A stretch of 64,000 nt of DNA from Rachycentron canadum. Taxonomy: Eukaryota; Chordata; Actinopteri; Carangiformes; Rachycentridae. This document shows, piece after piece, positions 1 to 10,267 of the stretch. The notes under the pieces are model-generated. The model did no database searches, had not been told where the DNA came from, and was given only the letters and a program-made list of their open reading frames with translations. Where the stretch lies: positions 20,298,716 to 20,362,715 of the forward strand of contig CM076659.1 in the NCBI GenBank assembly GCA_038496675.1. Direction: 5' to 3'. Each line of letters opens with the position of its first letter. Within the stretch, counting starts at the first letter, position 1. The translations under genes were made by a program, and so were the position numbers.

Positions 1-2021
1 AGTCAAAGGATAATTTGTCATTAATGCTGAATACTGCTAGGCTATAATATAGTAACTACTTTTATTAATGTATATTCCCACAATCCAACTACATCGATAG
101 GCGTATATAGATCGATAGGGACGAGTATCGATCTAAAATCCATTTCCAAGTAGTAGTAAGTAGTCTATTGTATTGATATCAAGAATTTGCACATTGTATT
201 TGAGCATGACAAACTTTATATGGATGTTATTTTTAGCTCTTTTAAATAGTGAAGAAATGTTCAACTTTACTCAGATTCACACTCCCTGTGTGTGATGTAA
301 TCAACAGCTGCACCAGCAGCACCAAAGAGATAAAACGAAGCAGAGCGGGAGATTTTCAAGTTGCATTTGAGGTCCAGCATATGAGAACAGAACTAGGAGG
401 TTCGCATACTGTTCATTCAACCTGAAGAAATGCTGGTTGCATTTTATTTTTTGTTTATTATCACTGCACTTCTTTTATACTGAAAATGAGAACAATAGAA
501 ACAGAGTCAAGGTTTCATCAACCTGAAGAAATAGTGGTTGCAATTTTCATAAAAGGTGAATGTATTTGCCATTCATTGTTGTGTGTACTTGGTTATACCT
601 ATAATGAATTTATTCCTGATTCCCTTACAAGAAAAACTTCTAGGAATCCTCACCTGCACTGTCCAGCATCCAGGTGTTTATTTCACAGTCACACTGGTTG
701 AATTTTTTGACAAAAAAAGTTATTGTATTGACTTCAAGTCATTGCATCGTATTGCTCTAGATGAGCCAAATATCGTTCTTGAATCTTATCGTATCATAAA
801 TGATTTGTATCGCTGTAAAAACACTATAATAATATATAAAAATAAATATAGTTTCTTCTATCATGACACTGACTGGCCCTGATGTTTCTTTATAAGTAAC
901 CGGAGATAGGATTTGATTAAAGCACATACATTAACACTGTGTATGTGCAGAATTACACCAGATTTTACTTTACTTTTGTGAGACACATGTTCTCAAACCC
1001 TTGACTTTCTAACATCTTACTTTTAATTGCTAATTATTTTACCACACGAGTGGTATGATGACAATTAGAGTCTCATTAGTGCTGCAGAGGCCAGATGTGT
1101 CAGGTTGTATGTGGCACAGAATTCAGCTAGAGGGACTTTGTGCATTACTTAACCTAACTATGTAGGCTGGTATGTGAGGACGCAAAGCAAAACATGTTTA
1201 AAATGTTTATTCAGTTTAGACCTAAACTCTCATTCGTTCCTCCGTATCTATGTTTATAAACATTCAGATACAGAAATAAAGTTTAGGTAGATATATTTAA
1301 TAAGGGGTGGAACAGTGGTACAACCACATGCACATTAGATTGACTAGTGACTCTAAATTTACCACGAGTCAATGTGAGTGTGAATTGTTGCTTGAGTCTA
1401 TGTGTTGACCCTGCGATCGACTAGAAACCTGTCCAGGGTGTATCCTGCCCTTGTCCAATGTCAGCTGGAATTGGTTCGAGCCCCTTGTGACCTAAGAGCT
1501 GAAGATAATAGATGATAACTGGCACGTTTTTTAGCGTTGGTAGAAAGATTTTCAGTGTTTTTGTTGGGTTTTTTTTCAAAAATAATAAACTGTTCTCTTT
1601 CCAAATCCTTTCTTAGGCAACTTAGGTTGCTTCCACTTCAGTGTGAAGTTTATACAACATCCTGTTTTTAATTTAACAGTAAAGCTATACATTTTCACTC
1701 TATTCAGTCATGAATCTCATTTCTGAGCCCTGATATCAGTTTTATTTCCATTTTCCACCCACCATCTATAAATTTAAATCTAATTCTTCCTGAAGTTATA
1801 TTGACTACTTCTTCACTATTTCAGTGATATGGTGTCAACATGTCAGGGATCGTGACCATGATTATATTTCATCTAACTACTACTGCCACTTGTTCATCTA
1901 CTCATACTCTATAATGTACCACAAATTAAATAGTAACTTTGAAATGAGCCATCGGGGCCCCATCTGCATTATGTAACTTCTGTCTCCTGTGACAACAGTA
2001 CAATAAACAGTGTTTTATGAC
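1..2021. other. Noncoding sequence, probably ccdc172 intron
   Basis: This stretch lies downstream of the last ccdc172 exon I can recognise and is AT-rich. I looked on the minus strand for charged, heptad-like coding sequence and found none with splice sites. Apart from the dispersed repeat at about 1300-1525 I see no feature. Short open frames at 486-882 show no family resemblance. Confidence 0.5.
1300..1525 (+). repeat. Dispersed fish repeat (CCTGTCCAGGGTGTATCC type)
   Basis: The segment has the wording of a very common teleost interspersed repeat: 'gtgactctaaatttacc', 'gaaacctgtccagggtgt', 'ccaatgtcagctgg', then a tail with 'gaagataatagatga'. A second copy lies in the opposite orientation at 54.8 kb. 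Family assignment needs a repeat library search; I do not name it. Confidence 0.7.
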
Positions 2022-2187
2022 CTTTGTATAATGATTCCACCTCCCTCTCCAGGTCCAGGATCTCTGTGTGTGTTTGGCTCTCGAACACTGTTTCTCTGTT
2101 CCCTCGAAGACTGAAGTCACTGTTGAACCTTGAAATCTCTTGGAGGAAGCTTTCCTCTTCTTCTTTAGACTCCCTCTTTATCTTGGC
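2022..2187 (-). CDS. ccdc172: ccdc172 coding exon 4 (3' boundary uncertain)
   Basis: The exon follows a CATACCAG acceptor and reads in phase 0: AKIKRESKEEEESFLQEI, then a segment with SRFNSDFSLRGNRETVFE, ending ...DLEREVESLYK. The FLQEI-x-x-FN-x-D motif corresponds to the FIKEI-x-x-FN-x-D region of mammalian CCDC172. Two donors are possible. AAAG|GTCATA (used here) ends in phase 1 and keeps VESLYK, which I expect from the family. GGGAG|GTGGAA ends at 2041 in phase 0. Reading through the first donor meets a stop after about 18 codons. No downstream coiled-coil exon is recognisable in the remaining 2 kb, so the gene is probably cut by the window edge. Confidence 0.7.
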
Positions 2188-2908
2188 CTGGTATGAAAAG
2201 TATCACGTGAAATGCCTCTAACTATAATACAACTACAGTTTGTGATGCTACAATGACTTTTACTATTAATTGATGTATTTATGACACAAATTTAATAAAA
2301 ATCTCTTTCTCCAAGAAAAGGGTGATTCACAATCACTTTTGTGCTGTTTCACTTCCTCATAGGTTTGTGTCCTTTGCCACCCCCACTATGGGTGCTCGCT
2401 GTGAGTGGACTTGTCTGGGCAAATAATGTAATAAATGAGTGTCTACCTCAAGAGTAAAACATCATACTTTTTGTTAAACGTCTCTTAGAAAATTATCCTG
2501 TGTCTGGGAATAACTAAGAAATATCCTTTAGCAAAAATAACAGCCCTTTAATCAAACTGTGTTTACATGTCAAAAAAGTGTGGTGGATAGCTTAACTTTG
2601 TGTGTGTCAACTATATCAAGTCATTTAACAAACACAAAAGTGAAACACACCCTGGTTTCAGCTCTGTTAGGTCGTGTTGGACTGTTTGTCAGAACAAAAC
2701 AAACTTCATTTTCACATTTTATAGACTGATTAATGGATTAATCCAAAAAATGGAAAACAAAAAAACTGACTGAGAGAAATATGGCTCAGATGGATTAAAA
2801 GACTATAAATGTTGATATGGATGACATGGATGATAGGGTAATGTGTATCTACATAACACATAACCAGTATTATATGATATGTAAATATTGATTCAGGCTT
2901 CAACCGAC
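2188..2908 (-). other. ccdc172 intron 3
   Basis: This is the intron between exons 3 and 4 (GT at 2908-2907, AG at 2189-2188), AT-rich and without a recognisable element. Its donor is unusual, as described under exon 3. Confidence 0.55.
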
Positions 2909-3025
2909 GAGACGTTCCCAGAGATGGCTCTTCTGGTAGAGCAGCTCCTCAATTTGCTTCAACATCTGGTCTTCACATTTCTGCATCAGATCATGCTGCA
3001 GCCTCATCACAGACAACTGCTGCAC
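2909..3025 (-). CDS. ccdc172: ccdc172 coding exon 3
   Basis: The acceptor is TTTGCGCTCCAG, and the exon opens in phase 0 with VQQLSVMRLQHDLMQ, continuing the coiled coil to ...YQKSHLWERL. To stay in frame with exon 4 the exon must end at CTC|GTCGGT, which gives 39 residues. This is a weak donor. A second GT four bases further (CG|GTTGAA) would end in phase 1 and would not join exon 4 in frame. With the phase-0 boundary the spacing to exon 4 fits the mammalian protein as I remember it, so I prefer it. The 3' boundary is therefore less sure than the exon itself. Confidence 0.75.
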
Positions 3026-4651
3026 CTGGAGCGCAAATCAATGAATGGGAAGTTAAGACACATGGTCTGACAGACAGATGGATCAATGATTCTTTACATG
3101 TGAGAGAGAGGTTACTGATCCCAGAGGAGGGGATATGAGATGTGGTGAAAATTCTAGGATGAAAGGTGGCACTATCATTAAGTATTTCTATACTGCTCAA
3201 GGCAGGCTTGTTAGTGGCACTTAATGGGAAGTGGTGAACAAAAATGACCTGCTTATTTGACTATCTTTGATTGAACAGAGGTTTCTCTTTCAGCATATCT
3301 ACAGTATCTATATAATTCACTTTCAAACTGTTCTCGTTTAGTTCCCATTGTCTCTTCATCCTATGTGACTGTACTATACATGCCAACAGGAAAGAAAACT
3401 GACAGATTATATAGGAGGGTATATTCATGGAGTTTGCTTTTTAAAAATTGCCTCAGGCATGATTTTCAGTACAGTTTTCAGTCTATTACTCGAGCTGTCA
3501 AGGAGGAAATTAGTTTATTGCTTCTTATTTAGCAGTGGAGGAGCTCCTGTAGGTTTTCAGTGAGCGCAATCAGGTTCCAAGTTTTCTAAACACAGTAATT
3601 CTCTTAAGACAGCTCTCATAAACTGTGAAACGTTACATCATGTGGGCTGTAAACACACTGTGCTCTAAACACACCCTGTGTATCTGTATGTGGTAAACAA
3701 TTTCAATATTCCACTGTAAGAGGGTCAGAAGCGGTATGCCTTCCCTGGCAGATGATAAGCAGACAGACATGGTGTATTAAATTAGACCTGCTAATTCGTT
3801 CTTTTGATTGGGTGTCCACTGTTACAAGTACAGGACGAAGTTAGCAATATTTCTGAGAGGTCAACAAGCCTGCCTTTGACATCATATCTCACACATACTA
3901 AAAGGTTTCACTAATGCTATCCGGTGGAAATTAGCCATTGATTTTACATTGGCACATGCGATCGATCCCATGCACTGTTGATGAAACGAATGGGAAACAT
4001 TAAGTGTTTTAAATCATAAAGTAGATCAGCTCATCAATATGCCAATATGCACTTCTTTACCTCATGAGTGAATACTACTCATCCTGTATGACTGCTCAAG
4101 TTGAAGTGATTACATCTTTGTATTTTACAACAAAGTAAACTCTAAATATTTATAATATAGAGAAAAAAGCAATAGTAAATTGTGTCTCTGTTTTACAAGG
4201 CTGTCATATTGGATAATCAGTGAAATTATAGCCCATAATTGCCTCCCGGCACCACTGACAATACATTAACATAAATATTCACCAGTCTTTCATGTCACTG
4301 CACGATGCTACTGATCCTTGTGCAAGAGCCCCACATGAACACTTATCCGCAGACACAATTCAAAGTCAAACTAAATAAAATGCCATGAGGCAAATATCTG
4401 AGTGCCATGCTGTGCAAATATCAAGTCGCTCTAAATCACCAGTAGCATAGCATCAAACTGGTAACAGTAACAATCATCACTTATTTACACTGACTTACTT
4501 TGAAAAGTATTAAAGTGAAAATCCACAAGAAGAGAGAACGAAAACAAAGTATATTTAAAAAAAAAAAAAAAAAAGTCACTGGAAGTATCAATAACTGACA
4601 CATTAGCAACAAGTAAAGAAGAAGAAAAAATAAACTGTAATGCAGCCTCAC
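3026..4651 (-). other. ccdc172 intron 2
   Basis: This 1.6 kb GT-AG intron is AT-rich, with a poly-A run at about 4557-4574. I see no coding sequence and no transposon ends in it. Confidence 0.7.
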
Positions 4652-4737
4652 CTTTTTATTAAGTTCCTCGCTAGTCTTTTCATACTTTTCAGCGAGACTC
4701 TTGATTTTCTCATTGCATCTGATAATGGCTACTTTGA
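4652..4737 (-). CDS. ccdc172: ccdc172 coding exon 2
   Basis: This exon of 86 bases follows a TTTTCTTTCAG acceptor and ends at AAG|GTGAGG, a good donor. It joins exon 1 in phase 1 and ends in phase 0, giving 29 residues including RCNEKIKSLAEKYEKTSEEL. The residues are charged and heptad-like, as in a coiled coil, and correspond to the RCREKIK...TEELN stretch that I recall from mammalian CCDC172. The intron to exon 1 is only about 260 bases. The splice sites and phase agree fully, so the call is firm. Confidence 0.85.
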
Positions 4738-4998
4738 CTGAAAGAAAGGAAAAGAAAGAAATAAACAAGCCGCTAAAAAAAACTGCAAAAGCAGCCTGCG
4801 ACCTGTCACAAGTCAGCTGTTTTTTTTATAAAAGCTCATTACCTGGAAGAAGAAGAAAAATACAACTGAGATGATGTAAACTGTATTGTGGGTCAAAAAA
4901 TAGAGGGATATTGAAAAGTTTGTTGCTAACCTGGCTAACAGGATATTAACTAATGTTAGCTAATGGAGTATATTGTGTTAGCTTAAATATCATCATAC

Positions 4999-5077
4999 CT
5001 TCTTTAGATTTCTGTGTCTGTTCAGTCAATTGTTGTTCGGTTAGAAGGATCTGTTGAAAGAGAGTGTCTAAACTCAT
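4999..5077 (-). CDS. ccdc172: ccdc172 coding exon 1 (start codon exon)
   Basis: This is the first coding exon of a small coiled-coil protein. It encodes 26 residues beginning MSLDTLFQQILLTEQQ and ends in phase 1 at an AAG|GTATG donor. The MSL-x-x-LFQ-x-I-x-x-TE start matches my memory of mammalian CCDC172, and the next exons continue the match. CCDC172 is a short, mostly alpha-helical protein reported to associate with TEKT2 in sperm flagella; that role is family knowledge and not visible here. The gene lies head-to-head with gfra1, the same neighbour and orientation as in human, which supports the identity. I chose this ATG because it opens the family-typical N-terminus. The recognisable part of the protein (exons 1-4) is about 149 residues; the rest is not seen. 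Confidence 0.85.
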
Positions 5078-5224
5078 TTGGAGTCAGTTGCTGGTTTATA
5101 AAGTAAACTAGAGTCCAAGAAACAGATGCCACTGTGTATAACAGTTAACTAGCTGTTAGCTAGCGGCTGAACTGGCCTAGTTACCGTTACTCTGTGAACT
5201 ACCTCCGCCTTTGGCGCAGCTTTC

Positions 5225-5235
5225 AAAATGGCGGC
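5225..5235 (+). promoter_or_regulatory. YY1-type site (AAAATGGCGGC) in the ccdc172 promoter
   Basis: The 11 bases are a perfect match to the extended YY1 consensus. The site lies about 150 bases upstream of the ccdc172 start codon, the usual distance for this motif near vertebrate transcription starts. The flank 5195-5275 is locally GC-rich, against an AT-rich background. Promoter function is inference. Confidence 0.55.
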
Positions 5236-7838
5236 CCTGCCCCACCTACCTGCCCGGCGGCTGTCACCGGTCGGTTTGTTTTTGTTTACTCACTGCGAAG
5301 AAGTACTGATAAAATACGAACTAGAGTTTTTTTGTTTTGTTTTGTTTTGTTTGTTTTGTTTTTGCGAGAGGTTGTAGATAGCCGAAACGTTAAGGCGCAG
5401 TTTCGGAAATCAGTTAAAATACGGAAAAAATATTAGCATCCCAGCGTAGCTAGCGTTAGCTAAAATCATGCCAGCACTGGTGACGTTTGTTTATGGCTGA
5501 CATCAGCTAGCTAGCCGCAGTGTTTACTGTACACTGGGTGTACAAGTCAGCTCATTAACTTAACAGTACATGATTCATTTGACGTTTCTTCGTCCCTTAC
5601 AGAAGCGTTAGCCTACTGTAGTCACCCACGGAGCACTTTCACTTATCATTGTGTTGAACTTTTATTAAGTGCAGTATCGGCACACTTTGCCTCCTCGACA
5701 GTAATCCGCTGAGACGCGCCGCGGACATTCGTCACACAATCCCCTGACTTTGAGCAATTTTGTCGTTTCACCCCCGGAACAGAGAAAGCTTCTGATCCGG
5801 TGCCATGAAGCACATTACAGCGTGAGACGTTAAATGACCCGAGGACTACATCATTCTGACATTCATTTTCAAAATTAATATCACATATTGATTGTGGCTT
5901 TTCATAAATCACCAGACTGAGCCTCCCCTCTGACTGGCAAGGCTCCCCTCGGAGACTTTAGAACAGCCAAGTCATCACATTGTGAGCAGACAATTAGCCC
6001 AGATAGTAGCCTGAACCTGTCGCTCATTTGTACCCATTTTCTGTCTCTTTTCCAGCCGTGTTCACTGTAAAAAAAAAAAAAAAAGAAAGAAAAAAGAGAG
6101 AGCTGTGGAGATTGGCTCTTGGCATTTCTATTTAGCAAAAATTGAAAGTCATTTTGAAAAGTGACTGCACCTTGCAGGATTGATTCACTGTACCAACCTA
6201 ATCACGGCTTCCTCTTCAATAAGGGATTATTCGCTGACGTTCAAATAAGCTATTTCATCCCATCTCTGAATGCACCTGCTCTCTCACTCTCTCTCTCCCT
6301 TCCTCTGCATGTGTGTATGTGTGCGGGCTGATTTACTGTGATGGATGCCAGCATCCTTGATTGATTCAGCCCAGCATTTAATGCAGAGAGGTTCATTGAC
6401 ATAGTCTGGTCCCATGTATTTAGCCAAGTGGATTAGCCTCTGAATAGACCATATGGGCAATCGATGAGCCATAGGAAGAGTTACAAGTCACATGATGCAT
6501 CATCCCCTTTTGTGATAATCGTGCGCTGCTTGTTTGATTCCCGGCCATTTCACGGGATAGTGAGCAAGCGCAGTTGTTTAAAACGAGACGCCTCGTCTTT
6601 ATTTTCAATCCCAAGATCAAATATCTCATGGTTACGGGTCAGCACTTTCAACAGTGACCTTTACTTCGAAACCACCAACAGATGGCGACAGTCCCACGGT
6701 GTCTGCTCGCTCCCGTGTGGACCGGAGACGGGTTTCCTCCCCCGGTGCGGCGCCGCCAGGCTCGCCTCAGCTGACAGGCATATTTTGTAGACACCACAAC
6801 GAAAGTGTGTCGGCATCGCGCGCCCAACCCGACCCAGTCTCTTCACTGTTAAATGACGCACCGATTTATCATTACTATTTTTATTTGATTGTATTTACTT
6901 TTCTTCTTCTCATGTTCAAATGGGATTAACATTAAACACAAACTGGGAGGAGCCACGCGCACCCGCCCGGGACGCCGTGAATGGGCCCGTGGGCTGAAAT
7001 GTGCCCACTCACGTTGCCGCTCAGCTTTAGATGAGTCCCGAGAAGCCTCCGCATGAGCCGCTCCACAGGTGGCTGCGTCAGTCTCGCCGCGCAAATGCAC
7101 CCGAGCCACGCTGTCCGCCGTCTCCCCCCGTCAGCGCAGCTACGCCGAAATGCACGACCAGCCCGCCCCGCATCCAGAGCTAATGCTGCTGGTTTCATTT
7201 CATAAGTGCAACCATCTGCCCTCCGTGGTCACACAGACCGAGCTATATGTATTTTAATGAACTGTAAAAGAGATTATGTTGCTTTTTTTTTGTTTGTTTG
7301 TTTGTTTTTTTTTAAACTTTCCCGGTTATTTGAGATGGAAAGTTTATCAAAAGTAAAGCCATTAAAAACCCCCATAATAAGCCCAGAGAGATGTGCAGCG
7401 CAGTTAAAGTGCAACTCATCAGTGACGGGAACCTTTCAAAATAATGGTCACGGCGCTGTTCGGGGATTTACGTCCCCGCCGCTCGTTAGTGAGTTAAACG
7501 AACTCGGAGCGGATCATTTCTCTTCGGTTTTGTCCTCGTAACGTTGTCACATAAACGGGGCGAGTTTTTCCGCGATAAGAAGGCCCACCTTTGTGAATTT
7601 ACCATAAGGCTGGTGTACTTTAAAGCGAGAGGCAAGCTGGCACTCTCCTCCCGCTGAGTGCGCCAGACAGCGGTGGGGCTCCAGTTGGCTGTGCGCGCTC
7701 AGACGCACAGACGCAAACATCCCACTGGCTGGACTTGGAGGGACACTCGCCCGTTTTCGCCGCTCTGATCTCCTGTCTTTGTCTCCCGGCGGAGAGAAGA
7801 CCACCCGCACGGGAAGGAGAGAAAGAAGCGCTTCTTTT

Positions 7839-7849
7839 TATATATATAA

Positions 7850-7882
<33 letters not shown>
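7839..7882 (+). repeat. (TA)n(CA)n compound microsatellite in the probable gfra1 leader
   Basis: TA dinucleotides run directly into CA dinucleotides about 240 bases upstream of the gfra1 ATG. If the leader exon spans it, the transcript carries a polymorphic UA/CA tract. Confidence 0.85.
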
Positions 7883-8093
7883 TAGAGAGTCTTAGAAACT
7901 GTGCAGAATCGGGACTGGACACTTTTGGAGGGGAGATATTATCCCGCATGAGGCGAGCTGGATCTGTTGTGTACAGAGGAGCGCACAGTGCTTCGTCTTT
8001 TCAATGGATTTCAAAACAGTGGAAGTACCCTGGGAATTAAACTACTGATAAGTTGCTTTTAGGTCGTAATTTTTTTTTTTTTTCTTCTAACAG

Positions 8094-8163
8094 CGGCTTG
8101 TGTTTCACATTGAGAGGAAGACGATGATCCTCGCAGTGTTGTATGTCCTTCTGCCGCTTTTAG
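8094..8163 (+). CDS. gfra1: gfra1 start-codon exon (signal peptide); coding from 8124
   Basis: Coding starts at the ATG at 8124, which has A at -3. The 13 complete codons, MILAVLYVLLPLL, are the hydrophobic core of a signal peptide and mirror the mammalian GFRA1 start. The exon ends in phase 1 at G|GTAAGT, a near-perfect donor. The 5' edge is inferred: a long T tract followed by TTCTTCTAACAG ends at 8093 and looks like a splice acceptor, so 8094-8123 would be untranslated and an upstream noncoding exon would exist. GFRA1 is the GPI-anchored co-receptor that binds GDNF and activates the RET kinase at the cell surface; it acts in enteric nervous system, kidney and motor neuron development. A teleost may have gfra1a and gfra1b; I cannot tell which this is. 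Confidence 0.85.
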
Positions 8164-8585
8164 GTAAGTTTCACTTGCTTTAACACCACCAGCCGTTTGA
8201 CGGTCTCATATCCCCGGGGCGGGTGCGATGTTTCCACCGGCTCTTTGTGAGCGGTTATAGCAGGGGCGAGTCCGGCAGAGGCAGCGGCCGCTCACGGGGA
8301 GCATGTACGGGGGAGCGTGTGGAGGCTACTGTACAAGCCAAACTGGTCCAAAGCGAAAAGTCCGCCAAGAGCCGACAATAGCGCGTTTGAAAGCAAGTTT
8401 TCACTCAAGTTTTCACGTTTTCATCGGCACGATGGAGCCCGTGCGGGACGCAACTGTACCGGACAGCCCAGAAAAGATCCTTTCTGAGGTTTTAATCTGT
8501 GAACGCAGCCTGCAAACTGCTAAAGATTTTTACTGCTTAGGCACAGGAGCGAAAATAACATTTACAAAAAACGACAAAGAGGCGT

Positions 8586-8617
<32 letters not shown>

Positions 8618-9016
8618 NNNNNNNNNNNNNNNNNNNNNNNNNNNNNNNNNNNNNNNNNNNNNNNNNNNNNNNNNNNNNNNNNNNNNNNNNNNNNNNNNNN
8701 NNNNNNNNNNNNNNNNNNNNNNNNNNNNNNNNNNNNNNNNNNNNNNNNNNNNNNNNNNNNNNNNNNNNNNNNNNNNNNNNNNNNNNNNNNNNNNNNNNNN
8801 NNNNNNNNNNNNNNNNNNNNNNNNNNNNNNNNNNNNNNNNNNNNNNNNNNNNNNNNNNNNNNNNNNNNNNNNNNNNNNNNNNNNNNNNNNNNNNNNNNNN
8901 NNNNNNNNNNNNNNNNNNNNNNNNNNNNNNNNNNNNNNNNNNNNNNNNNNNNNNNNNNNNNNNNNNNNNNNNNNNNNNNNNNNNNNNNNNNNNNNNNNNN
9001 NNNNNNNNNNNNNNNN

Positions 9017-9071
<55 letters not shown>

Positions 9072-9109
9072 AATGTTATTATTGTAATAAATGCCACTTG
9101 TGTTCCCAG
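8164..9109 (+). other. gfra1 intron 1, with assembly gap
   Basis: This GT-AG intron is CpG-rich at its start. It then enters an AT dinucleotide repeat that flanks a 399-base run of N on both sides (repeat 8593-8617, N 8618-9016, repeat 9017-9068). The true length is unknown. Confidence 0.85.
8618..9016. other. Assembly gap inside an AT repeat
   Basis: N bases are bounded on both sides by (AT)n. The gap probably reflects a long AT microsatellite that could not be assembled. Open frames drawn through it are meaningless. Confidence 0.97.
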
Positions 9110-9415
9110 ATGTGTTGTCTTACGCCGAGGAGAACCTGCGTGCTGGGGCCACCCGGCTGGACTGTGTGAGAGCCAGCGAGCAGTGCCTGAAGGAGCAGGC
9201 GTGCAGCACCAAGTACCGCACGATGAGGCAGTGCGCGGCCGGCGGCAAGGAGAGCAACTTCAGCATGGTGGCCGGCCTGGAGGCCAAGGACGAGTGCCGG
9301 AGCGCCATGGACGCGCTCAAGCAGAGCCCGCTGTACAACTGCCGGTGTAAAAGGGGCATGAAGAAAGAGAAGAACTGCCTGCGTATTTACTGGGGGATCT
9401 ATCAGGCGTTGCAAG
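9110..9415 (+). CDS. gfra1: gfra1 exon: first GDNF-receptor cysteine-rich domain (D1)
   Basis: This exon encodes residues 14-115 (102 codons plus one base), after a TGTTCCCAG acceptor and before a CAAG|GTTGGT donor. It joins the start exon in phase 1 with no stop. Eight cysteines (residues 32, 39, 45, 55, 76, 91, 93 and 103) give the GDNFR-type domain. The motifs EQACSTKYRT, GLEAKDECRSAM and YNCRCKRGMKKEKNCLRIYW are near-identical to mammalian GFRA1 as I recall it, and separate it from GFRA2, GFRA3 and GFRA4. An N-glycosylation sequon NFS is at residues 63-65. Compared with mammals the N-terminal spacer before the first cysteine is a few residues longer and there is one extra glycine after CAAG. 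The exon is GC-rich at third codon positions while its flanks are AT-rich. Open frames on its reverse strand are shadows. Confidence 0.97.
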
Positions 9416-10267
9416 GTTGGTTTAAGTGATTTTTTTTTTGTCTTGTCAAGAACTATCCCGAGAGCCTCAGCCCTTTAGCAGATCCACATAATGTTGCCAC
9501 CTCAGATGAGAGTAGACTTGTTTGGAGGGTAAACCCCACAAAGTCCCTCAGGGTCTTTGTTTGAGCAGGCCTGCTACATTTAGACTATACTATATTTAAA
9601 GTGAAATGGACATTCCCCATAGGTTTTCAAATCTGTTCTGTGAGGGGGGGTGATTAGTTGAGCCAGCTCCTCCCACTACTGTATTCTATATAGAGGGGCC
9701 AGCATCAGTCCTCATCCGCCCTCCTTCCCCTCCAGCCCTGTGGCCCTCCCTACCCTGCTAGCACGGACACAAAAACTCAAAAAGTAGCACACAGCCCTGC
9801 GTGTATAAACAGTCCAGCACGATCACGCACAATCACTCACATTAAATTTGGCCCCTGACTCGGATCACAGCCGTGGTCCTACAGAGCCAAGGCACTTTTT
9901 GACCTCCTAAATCACTTCCCTTGAAAGTAATGGAGCGTGAAGCTCCTCAGCGCTGGCAGTGCCATCTTAAAGTGTTTATTGTGGCGGGGGGGCTCTATTC
10001 CCTAAACTGCACCCAGCCCATTGCCACTGAGGCGACTTCCAGTTGTGCAACACAGCTGAGCAACCTGCCTAACCAAGCGTGTGGCTGTGTGCCAGCCTGG
10101 ATATCGACTGACCCAAATAACCCATGTCACATGCAGACCAATGTGAGGGGTGAGAGAAGATAAACAAAACAGGAGAGGGTTAAAAAAATGTATATCTATC
10201 TATCTATCTGTCTGTTTATCTGTCTTTCAATCTTTCAATATATATAACGTGGTTATCTTCCTCACAG
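9416..10267 (+). other. gfra1 intron 2
   Basis: This 852-base GT-AG intron has an (ATCT)n microsatellite at about 10190-10226 close to the acceptor. It contains an open frame at 9921-10163 without recognisable homology. Confidence 0.85.

Larger units (their letters stand above)
5078..8093. promoter_or_regulatory. Divergent ccdc172-gfra1 intergenic/promoter interval
   Basis: About 3 kb separates the two start codons, and the genes point away from each other. The ccdc172 side (5100-5280) is GC-rich and has a YY1-type motif. The middle (5640-6650) is moderately AT-rich and free of obvious repeats. The gfra1 side (about 6655-8090) is CpG-rich and should contain the gfra1 transcription start and one or more untranslated exons. 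Open frames in this interval have no family resemblance and I do not call them. Confidence 0.6.
6655..8520. promoter_or_regulatory. CpG-rich region over the gfra1 5' end
   Basis: CG dinucleotides are dense at 6690-7170, 7430-7830 and 8200-8520, unlike the rest of the window. It spans the likely promoter, the 5' leader, the start-codon exon and the start of intron 1. An AT-rich piece with T runs (about 7255-7320) interrupts it. I estimated this by eye and did not compute an observed/expected ratio. Confidence 0.6.

Noticed and set aside
2041..2187. Phase-0 end of ccdc172 exon 4 at GGGAG|GTGGAA
   Set aside because: Kept as an alternative only; it would drop the VESLYK residues that continue the coiled coil and fit the family.
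5194..5436. 80-codon plus-strand frame at the ccdc172 promoter
   Set aside because: It has no homology that I recognise and overlaps the YY1-type promoter motif; translation of GC-rich promoter DNA is likely.
8303..9097. Long open frames across the N gap in intron 1
   Set aside because: They consist mostly of N and AT repeat translated as IYIY.
9079..9414. 111-codon and 79-codon open frames antisense to the gfra1 D1 exon
   Set aside because: They are shadows of a GC-rich real exon on the plus strand, which has conserved cysteines and proper splice sites.
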